In this document: piece after piece, positions 43,881-52,800 of the stretch
Layout: the number at the start of each line of letters is the position of its first letter
Position numbering within the stretch: position 1 is the first letter of the stretch
Source: an uncultured Lachnospiraceae bacterium
GTDB lineage: Bacteria > Bacillota > Clostridia > Lachnospirales > Lachnospiraceae
Assembly: GCA_910586705.1 (NCBI GenBank)
Contig: CAJUJK010000012.1
Coordinates: 1 to 64,000, forward strand
Length of the DNA: 64,000 nucleotides
Direction: 5' to 3'
Program-made: the position numbers and the translations under genes
Notes under the pieces: model-generated
The model's input: the letters and a program-made list of their open reading frames with translations, nothing else
Databases searched by the model: none
Told to the model about the DNA's origin: nothing

Positions 43881-45026
43881 ATGTATATAGTTGATACGCT
43901 TAACAATCTGATACATCAGACCGCGTTCTTCAATCTGGAACCCGGCAACTATGCGATGATTGTGGTAGCTCTGGTATTCTTACTTCTGGCTATCAAGTTT
44001 GGTTTTGAACCGCTCCTGCTCGTGCCGATCGCTTTTGGTATGCTGCTCGTGAATATCTACCCGGATATCATGGCGCCTTACGGTGACGGCGGCGCAGGCG
44101 GTGGTCTGCTTTACTATTTCTACAAGCTGGATGAGTGGGCAATCCTGCCGTCCCTGATCTTTATGGGCGTCGGCGCCATGACGGACTTTGGTCCCCTCAT
44201 TGCCAACCCGAAGAGCTTTCTTCTGGGTGCGGCGGCACAGTTTGGTATTTTCGCCGCGTACTTCGGCGCAATCTTCTTAGGATTTAACGATAAGGCAGCG
44301 GCGGCAATCTCCATCATCGGTGGTGCGGACGGCCCGACATCCATCTTCCTTGCAGGTAAGCTGGGGCAGACGACGCTGATGGGACCTATCGCTGTGGCAG
44401 CATATTCCTACATGGCGCTGGTGCCGATTATCCAGCCGCCTATTATGAAGCTTTTCACCACGGAGAAGGAGAGAAAGATTAAGATGGGACAGCTTCGTCC
44501 TGTCAGCAAACTGGAGAAGATCCTGTTCCCCATCGTGGTTACCATTGTGGTATCTTTGATTCTGCCTACGACGGCTCCCCTTGTCGGTATGCTGATGTTA
44601 GGTAATCTGTTCAGAGAGAGCGGCGTGGTGAGACAGTTGACGGATACGGCTTCCAACGCCCTCATGTACATCGTGGTTATCATCCTTGGTACTTCCGTGG
44701 GAGCGACTACCAGTGCGGAAGCGTTCCTTAACATGGCTACGATCAAGATCGTTATTCTCGGTCTGGCGGCGTTTATTTTCGGTACGGCGGCAGGCGTGCT
44801 CTTCGGCAAGCTGATGTGTGCTGTCACCAAGGGCAAGGTGAATCCGCTGATCGGTTCCGCGGGCGTTTCCGCAGTGCCCATGGCGGCGAGAGTGTCACAG
44901 AAGGTTGGTGCGGAGGCTGATCCCACAAACTTCCTGCTGATGCACGCGATGGGACCCAACGTGGCTGGCGTTATCGGTACGGCTGTAGCGGCAGGTACCT
45001 TCATGGCAGTATTCGGCGTATTCTAA
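43881..45026 (+). CDS. Na+-translocating decarboxylase beta subunit
   Basis: The protein has 381 residues and about nine to eleven membrane segments. Typical sequence includes the GADGPTSIF motif (residues near 150) and SAVPMAARVSQ with NFLLMHAMGPNVAGVIG near the end, both characteristic of OadB/MmdB/GcdB. It decarboxylates carboxybiotin and couples this to Na+ export. The ribosome binding site is GGAGG. Confidence 0.95.
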   Translation: MYIVDTLNNLIHQTAFFNLEPGNYAMIVVALVFLLLAIKFGFEPLLLVPIAFGMLLVNIYPDIMAPYGDGGAGGGLLYYFYKLDEWAILPSLIFMGVGAMTDFGPLIANPKSFLLGAAAQFGIFAAYFGAIFLGFNDKAAAAISIIGGADGPTSIFLAGKLGQTTLMGPIAVAAYSYMALVPIIQPPIMKLFTTEKERKIKMGQLRPVSKLEKILFPIVVTIVVSLILPTTAPLVGMLMLGNLFRESGVVRQLTDTASNALMYIVVIILGTSVGATTSAEAFLNMATIKIVILGLAAFIFGTAAGVLFGKLMCAVTKGKVNPLIGSAGVSAVPMAARVSQKVGAEADPTNFLLMHAMGPNVAGVIGTAVAAGTFMAVFGVF

Positions 45027-45115
45027 ACACAAATCGAACTTTTTCCGGTTGCGGGGACCGCTTCGCGACCTCGGATTTGGGATGAAAATATAAACTGAGA
45101 AAGGAATGAAAAATA

Positions 45116-46552
45116 ATGGCAGAACAGATTAAAAAGCCGGTTGGAATCATGGAAACCGTTCTTCGTGACGCACATCAGTCTCTGATTGCGACCAGAATGC
45201 CTACCGAGAAAATGCTTCCGATCGTAGATAAAATGGATAAAGTCGGCTACCATGCTGTGGAGTGCTGGGGCGGCGCGACCTTCGACGCATCCCTCCGTTT
45301 CCTGAAAGAGGATCCGTGGGAGAGACTGAGAAAGCTGAGAGACGGCTTTAAGAATACCAAGCTGCAGATGTTATTCCGCGGTCAGAATATTCTGGGTTAC
45401 AGACCTTACGCGGATGATGTGGTTTACGCGTTTGTGGAGAAGTCCATTGCAAACGGTATCGACGTGATCAGAATTTTTGACTGTCTGAACGATATCCGCA
45501 ATCTGCAGGCTGCGGTAGATGCAACCAACAAGATTAAGAAACAGGAGGGCAGAGGCCAGTCCCAGATCGCGCTTTCCTATACCCTTGGAGACGCCTATAC
45601 ATTAGAGTATTGGGCAGATATGGCGAAGAAGATTGAGGAGATGGGTGCGGATTCCATCTGTATCAAGGATATGGCGGGTCTGCTCGTTCCTTACCGCGCG
45701 GCAGAGCTTGTTAAGACTTTGAAGGAGAGCACAAAGCTGCCGATCCAGCTGCATACGCACTACACATCCGGCGTAGCTTCCATGACGTATCTGAAAGCAG
45801 TTGAGGCGGGCGTGGATGTCATTGACTGTGCCATTTCTCCTTTCGCTCTGGGTACTTCCCAGCCTGCGACAGAGGTTATGGTGGAGACCTTTAAGGGCAC
45901 TGAGTACGATACAGGATATGATCAGGAAATTCTGGCACAGATCGCAGATTACTTCCGTCCTTATCGCGAGGAGTGTATCGAATCCGGCCTGATGAGCACC
46001 AAGGTGCTTGGTGTTAACATCAATACACTGCGTTATCAGGTTCCCGGCGGTATGCTGTCCAACATGGTAAGCCAGCTGAAAGAACAGAAGGCAGAAGATA
46101 AATATCAGGATGTGCTGGAGGAGATCCCCAGAGTTCGTAAAGACTGCGGTGAGCCGCCTCTGGTTACGCCTTCCTCCCAGATTGTCGGTACGCAGGCGGT
46201 GTTCAACGTGCTGATGGGCGAGAGATACAAGATGGCGACAGGAGAGTTCAAGGATCTGCTCCGCGGCAATTACGGACAGACGGTTAAGCCTATGAGTCAG
46301 GAAGTAATCGATAAGGTTATTCCCGGCGAGAAGCGCTCTACCGCCCGCTCCGCTGAGGCGACCGGTCACACAGAGCCGGAGCTTGCAGGTTTGGAAGCAG
46401 AAATGAAAGAGTGGAAACAGCAGGACGAGGATGTACTGTCCTATGCCCTGTTCCCGCAGGTGGCGATCGACTTCTTCAAGTACCGTCAGGCACAGCAGGA
46501 GAAGGTTGACATGACCCAGGCTGATACCAAGAACGGGGCATACCCTGTTTAA
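45116..46552 (+). CDS. Oxaloacetate/pyruvate carboxyltransferase, 5S/OadA-like
   Basis: The protein has 478 residues. A TIM-barrel carboxyltransferase of the PYC/OADA/transcarboxylase 5S group: RDAHQS near residue 20 and HTHY near 206 (metal ligands), with the carbamylated-type Lys in CIKDMAG near 183. No biotin domain is attached, unlike OadA, so it must use the separate carrier. It transfers CO2 between oxaloacetate (to pyruvate) and biotin. Last gene of the operon, followed by a terminator. Confidence 0.92.
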   Translation: MAEQIKKPVGIMETVLRDAHQSLIATRMPTEKMLPIVDKMDKVGYHAVECWGGATFDASLRFLKEDPWERLRKLRDGFKNTKLQMLFRGQNILGYRPYADDVVYAFVEKSIANGIDVIRIFDCLNDIRNLQAAVDATNKIKKQEGRGQSQIALSYTLGDAYTLEYWADMAKKIEEMGADSICIKDMAGLLVPYRAAELVKTLKESTKLPIQLHTHYTSGVASMTYLKAVEAGVDVIDCAISPFALGTSQPATEVMVETFKGTEYDTGYDQEILAQIADYFRPYREECIESGLMSTKVLGVNINTLRYQVPGGMLSNMVSQLKEQKAEDKYQDVLEEIPRVRKDCGEPPLVTPSSQIVGTQAVFNVLMGERYKMATGEFKDLLRGNYGQTVKPMSQEVIDKVIPGEKRSTARSAEATGHTEPELAGLEAEMKEWKQQDEDVLSYALFPQVAIDFFKYRQAQQEKVDMTQADTKNGAYPV

Positions 46553-46574
46553 GCACAAAGCAGAGCAGACAATA

Positions 46575-46618
46575 AAAAAAGTGATCTCGGAAGTTTACTT
46601 ACAAGGGATCACTTTTTT
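46575..46618 (+). terminator. Terminator of the decarboxylase operon
   Basis: AAAAAAGTGATC pairs with GATCACTTTTTT across a loop of about 20 nt, ending in six T. Confidence 0.85.
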
Positions 46619-46645
46619 GTTGTCCAGTCGGCGGGAGACGAACAA

Positions 46646-46670
46646 CGAGGATTTGCGGAGCAAATTCGAG
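46646..46670. repeat. Palindromic mini-repeat related to the 12.5-kb element
   Basis: A 25-nt near-palindrome (CGAGGATTTGC-GGA-GCAAATTCGAG). Its design matches the hairpin at 12531-12553 read on the minus strand (CGAGAAATGC-GAA-GCATTTCGAG): same CGAG ends, similar core. Confidence 0.45.
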
Positions 46671-46754
46671 TGGTGGCTCTGCGTTTTGAGGAAGTTTTGT
46701 GTATTTAGATGCTTAATTTAGCTAAAGAACCTGTTTTTTCTCGGTTTCTGCGGC

Positions 46755-46783
46755 TTGTTGTGACTGGTGGTGTGTATTATAAT
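46755..46783 (+). promoter_or_regulatory. Promoter of the giant secreted protein gene
   Basis: TTGTTG (46755-46760), 17 bp, perfect TATAAT (46778-46783). The leader would be about 50 nt. Confidence 0.6.
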
Positions 46784-46840
46784 TGAGATATTGCTGTTTT
46801 GACACTATTTATCCGGCTTTGACAGAAAGGACTATATTTC

Positions 46841-49800
46841 ATGTTTCATCGAATTTTGACGGTAACACTGGCGGCGATGCTTGCCTTTGAAAGTCCTGTG
46901 ACGGCTTACGCTGCACAGACCAATCCCGACCCGGTGGTTGGGAGTGCTGACGGGGCAGGCTCCACGGCAAGGGAGTCTGAAAACAATGACGAAATTTCGG
47001 GGGGGGGGCTAGTCGGTTCTTTGATAGAGGAGGAGCCGGCAGGGCAGCCGGAGGAACCCGGACAGGAGCCGGAGAATCCCGACGCGGAAGAGGCGAATCC
47101 GGAAGAGACTGAGATTCCCGATCCGGGGGAGGAAAATCCCGAGAATCCCGACAAGGGGGAGGAGAGTCCCGAAGAGCCGGAGGATTCTGACAAGGGGGAG
47201 GAAACCCCGGGGATGGAGGAAGAAATCCCCGAAGAGCCTGTGGATAACCTGCCGGAAGAGGACACGCCCATTGTGGATGAAGAAGAGTCTGAGCAGCCGG
47301 AAGAGGGGGAGAATACCGTCTCGGAGAACAGTGTATCGGAAAATACGCTGTCAGCGGCGGCTTTTTCCATGCGTGCCACGGAAGCTGAAGTGACGGCGCT
47401 TTCCTTTGACGCGCTCTCCAAAGACGGCGTGAAGATTACGCTGCCTGCCAAAACCGGCAGCACGAACAACTGGGTGTGGTATTCCTTTACCGCGCCAGAG
47501 GACGGAAGATATGCCTTCTATACCATAGAAGCTTATGACGCTTCTTTCTATCTGTGTGCGGAGCCGGACGAAGGTACTAAGATACGAAATGGGACGCCCC
47601 AGATAGGGACATCTCTCTGCACCAGCACGAACTATATGAGGAAAGGGGAAACCCTGTATATCGGAGCTTATACGGTTGGAAAGGACGGGGACGACGTCTT
47701 TACCCTGCGTGCGGCTGCCCAGACGCCGTTTACGAAGAACAGCGACGGAACGTATACGGCTGCGCTGCCGGAGGGGGATTCCATCACCTTAAGGGCAAAA
47801 GCGGGAAAAAGCCGAATGAAATTTGAGGTGGTGAAAGCGGCCCAAAGACAGTATGACTGGAGACCTTATTACTGCCCGGCGGACCATTCGGAAGGCGATA
47901 CGCATACCGGCAGTGACTATACTGCAGATACGGACAGTCAAGGCGCACAGGTTTGTACGAACGCGCTTCTCAGAGGAACCTATGATACGGCATTTATGGT
48001 CAAACGCAGCACATTAACGAATAAGTTTGTGGCGTTTCTTAGCGGCATGGAGCCGTTTGCCGTAGAGGGGGCGGACAGTCAGGACGCTGTGTATGTACAT
48101 AATGCGGTATGCGAGGAAAACTCGATTACACTGGAGCTGGAATCTCTGCTGAGAGACAGTTATGCGCTTGCCTGCCGGTATCAGCCTGCGGACGGTTCCG
48201 AGGAGGCGAGAGAGGAAGCGCTGACCAGCGGCTGGTATGCCTATGTCTTTGACGGGCTGAAAGCGGGGACAGCATATCGGTTTGAAATACGTGACCGAGG
48301 AAACGATATGCTTTTAAAGACAATGACGTATACCACGAAAGCGTCGGATCATCGTATCGAGATCGCCAACGCGAATGTTTCCGCTGATTTTTCCAAGCTG
48401 ACATTGAAGGTAAAGCCCGTGTACAGCGGAACGGCGGAGAGTGTGGATTTTTCTGTCAGCATGAAGGATTCCCTGCAGGTGGAGCACAGCCTTAAGACGA
48501 CGGCTGCGCTTAACGGGAAGGACCCGCAGGGGTATCTTGCGGTGACCTTTGATCTGGCGGATGAGGGGGTATTCCTGAAGCCGGGAGCGGTCTGTCCGGT
48601 GCAGGTCAGTATGCTCCATACAAACGGCGTGGCGGCTGCGGCGCCTGTGACCGTAAAAGCGACTGTGCCGAAGAACGCCTATGTCAATGCGGCGGATGTG
48701 GATTTTCGTATCGCACAGAACAAAGACGAGAAGCGGCACGCAGACTTAACCGTGACGCTTAAGGGGACGAAGCAGCCGGAAAAAGTATGTGTTTTTTATC
48801 GTCCTGTGGAGGAGAACAGGGTTTCCTACGAACACGAAGCCTTTCGCTTAACGGATGGAAAAATAACAGATTATGTCACGATGCCGGAGGAAAGCCTTGG
48901 TTCCGTCTGTGAGTTTACGCTGTCCGTTGGCGGTGTGACGATAACAAAGGAACTGACCATAGAAAACGACCTCGGCGTACATCTGGAGCGGGTGAATGCG
49001 TCTACGGATCAAACGGGGGCGTTTCATTTCGTGCGCACGTATCGAATCGCCGGGAGCGGGAAAGAAAAACTGACAGGCAGCTGTAATCTGCAGCTGCAGG
49101 TGCTGCAGAAGTACCCGAACGGTAAATGGATTTACGGAAATGAAGGGAAGAAGGTGGAGCTGAACGAGGCAAACGGTTATCAGGCGACCGTTTCGACCAC
49201 GGCGCTTGGCTGGACGCCGGAGCCGGACACGGACTACCGTCTGCGCTGGGTATTGAGCCCGCCGGATGATAAGCAGTTGAATCTGCTTTCTGTATCTTAT
49301 GAGAGTGTCCACACCGGAAAGCCACATATCACGATTGAGCGGGCGGGGGGCTCCCACACGTCCCAGAGACACACGGTGACGCTTGGGGCGGAGGACGCAG
49401 CCGCTTTGAAGGAGAGTGGGACCACGGTTGCCCTTTGCCGTTATCTCCGGGAAAAGGGCGCGCAGACCTACACGAAGAGTAGTGCGGATTATTTGCTGAG
49501 CGCCGAAAATAATTACAGCGATACACGGTCCTTTGACGGGTTGAAGGCGGATACGGAGTATGAGTTTTCCCTGCGCGACAGGAGCGGGGAAAAGGTCTAT
49601 GCGACGGATGTGTTTCGGACGGCGAAGGATGGCAGGGCGCTGGCAGTCACCAAGACGGTCATTCATGTGAATGACGTGAGGGTGTACTATGCCCTGACAG
49701 GATTTGACAAGTATTCACAGGATTATGTCATGTGTTATTACAGACGGGCAGGCGTTTCCGGGGCGTGGAAGAAGAGCAATGCCTATCAGGCAACGAAGGA

Positions 49801-52800
49801 TGGCTATTTTACCATGTCGGGTCTGAAAGAAAACACGGCTTATGAGTATGTGATCGGCATTGGTAAGTATAATGAAGAAGTGACTTATCTCACGCATACG
49901 GTGAGGGATACCGTCACCACGAGAATCGACACGCGCCGCATCGAAGTCAGCGCAAAGACCCGTATGACATCTGCGAGGGTTACTTATCAGATGTTTAATA
50001 TGGATGTGACCGGCAACAATATCGTGACGTTTTTCTGGCGCGAGAAGGGACAGGAGCAATGGAAGAAGGAGGCGGAGGAGCAGTATTTTACGAACGAGGA
50101 GCGGAAGACTCTTTCACTGAGCGGACTGAAAGAAAATACGGTCTATGAGTATCGGGTCGGAATCGCGAAAACGTGGTCTGTGCCGGCGGATGATTTGATA
50201 CACATCGCGGAGGGAGAATTTCAGACGGCGGAGGATAAGCGGACGGTGGAAATCGTGTCGGAGCCGAGAGCTTTCTCTGCGAGAGTGCGCTATACCCTAA
50301 GCGGCATGGAGAACGCGGATGACGGTTATCTTCTGGGGTACTTTAAAAAGGCTTCCGATGCGGATGAGGCGTGGAAAAGGGAATACACGGCGGAGACCGG
50401 CGACGAGGCGGCGGAAGGCGAGTTTATGCTTTGCGAGCTGGATGAAGATACGGACTATAAGCTGATTATGGGCCTTGGCGTGGACGAAAATACGACGTGG
50501 GACAGCTTAAAACATGCGGAAACCGTTACCGTTAAGACCACGCCCGACGGCCGCAGTCTGTCGGAGGCGGAAGCGGAGGTCGATGAGGCGAATGTGACCC
50601 TGCGGGTGAAATTCTCCGGGAATGTGGAGAGACACGCCTCTTATCTGCGCTTTTTCTATCGTGTCAAAGGGGAGACCGCCTACAAAAAAGTTGGCCGCGT
50701 GGTGAATGTGTCCGGTGTGGAGGAGGAGAACGCCGCCGTGACGCTCAGTGTGCTGTCGCTGTCACTGTCAAAGGGCACGGCGTACGAGTTCGCGGCTGTT
50801 CTGACCAATGATGGCGTGTGTGATAAGCCGGAAGATGTGACGAGAGACGCCTACAAGACGTTCGGCAGCTTTACCACGGCGGAGGCGGTGAAACCGGCAA
50901 GTCTTGGCATGTCGAAAGAGCAGTTGTATTTAAACGCAAATGCGCTCTATAAAAACGAAAAAGGATTCGGTTATGAGAATCTGAAAGTACAGTGGGAGCC
51001 GCTTACAGCGGATGCCGCTCTGGTCTGGGAAAGCAGCGACAAGGCGGTAGCCACGGTGACGAAGGACGGAAAGGTATCCGCTGTGGCGGCGGGCAAAGCC
51101 ACGATCAAAGCCACATCTGTTTACGCGCCGGAGGTTTCCGCCTCCTGTGAGGTGACTGTGGGAGATTATCAGATCGGCAAAAAGGGCGTGGACGGCAGCG
51201 TATCCCTTGTGGATGGCGCGAAGCTGAATGCAGCGAGAGGCGAATCCTGCGAGGGTTATGTGCTCTGTAAAGCGGCGGGCGGAAATCCCGTGGAGGTCTC
51301 TTCCGCAGAGGTGTATTCCTGCAACGAATCCATTGCACAGTGGACGGACGGCGTGATTGCGACAAAGCGCGCGGGCGAGACCAGAGTGGTATTTACATCG
51401 GAGGCGGATCAGGTGCAGGCATTTCTGACTGTTTCTGTGAAGCCGACGACAGGTAAGGGCTTTGCGATTACGGGGTTTGAGTCGAAGTCTTCGAGCTTTC
51501 CGGCGTTGAAGGAGGATGAGAAGGACGCTGAGGGGCGCGAGCAGTATACGATGGCTTATTCATCGAAAAATAGCATTATTTATACTGCGCTGGGAGAGAT
51601 TATGCCTTCCCGCCCCGGTTTTGACAGCGGGGATTTCAATTGGAGCATTGATCATACGGAAGTGGCGACGGTGGACGAGAACGGGGTGGTGACGCCCCTT
51701 AAGGCGGGCGACGCGGTGCTTCGCGTCGAGCCTAAAAACGCAGACGATACCGCCCTTTATAAGATGCAGGTCTGCGAGATCGCGCTGCATATCAAGGATT
51801 TGCCGCCGCAGGGGAATAACAGTTTATTCTATGCGCTGGAAAATACCCATAAAAAGCTGGGAGATGTGAAATTCCCGGAAGACTGGGCAGGGTGGAAATG
51901 GCAGTCCCCCGACACGCCCCTTGTCATCAACGGGGAGAACAGACTGTCCTATTCGTTTCTGGCAGTTTATACGGGGGAACAGTATTACCCGTATGAGAGG
52001 CTTGTCAGTGTGCAGATCGGCAGGGTGACGGGAATCACAGCCTATGAGAAGGAGGACGGAAATCATAACAACGTGCTGGAGGTGGGAACTGCGGACAGCG
52101 AGGGAAATCCGACGGAAGGCTCCGACTCCCTGACACTGTGCGTGGATTCCCTCTTCAACGGAGACATCAATCGCAACGAAATCCTGCACTATACATGGAA
52201 TGTGGAAGTGAAGCAGCCGACAGGGCTTGTCTTGAAAGAAGGGGGGTACAGACTGGCGGCTGATGGGCGGCTGCAGAAGACCTTTACCGTGACGGCGGTG
52301 AAGAAGGGAAGCTATACGCTGACACCTGTTATTAAAGTGACAGATCCCAAGACGAACCGGGAGAAGGTGCTGGCAAAGACCAGTTTTAAGATCAGCGCCG
52401 TGGCGGAGAAGCAGGCATTTATCACGCTTGCGCCGGAGGAGACCGCAGGTGTCCAGGTGGAAGCGGGCGGACGGATCACGGTGGATTACAGCGGCGATGT
52501 GAAGACTTTCCGTATGCAGGCGGCGTTTTGTGACAGAAAAGGCGAGGAGGACGCTGCTTTTGAGAAGGTGAAGCTTGCGTGGAGCAGCTCGGATAAAAAG
52601 GTGGCGACGGTGAAGGCGTCCAAGGATACCCATTCGGCGGAGGTCAAGATCGTGGGGGACGGGCACACGATCCTGACGGCGAAGGTGAAGGATAAGGCGG
52701 GGCATACCGCCACGGCACAGATCGAGATCAGGAACCGCGCGCCCAGAGTGGATGTCTCTAAGGTGACGGTGAATCCCGCCTATGATTTTGACAGTGAGGA

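Noticed and set aside
47020..47340. Possible tandem DNA repeat or CRISPR-like array in the Pro/Glu-rich region
   Set aside because: The units are imperfect, variable in length and in frame. They encode a low-complexity protein stalk, with no spacer structure.
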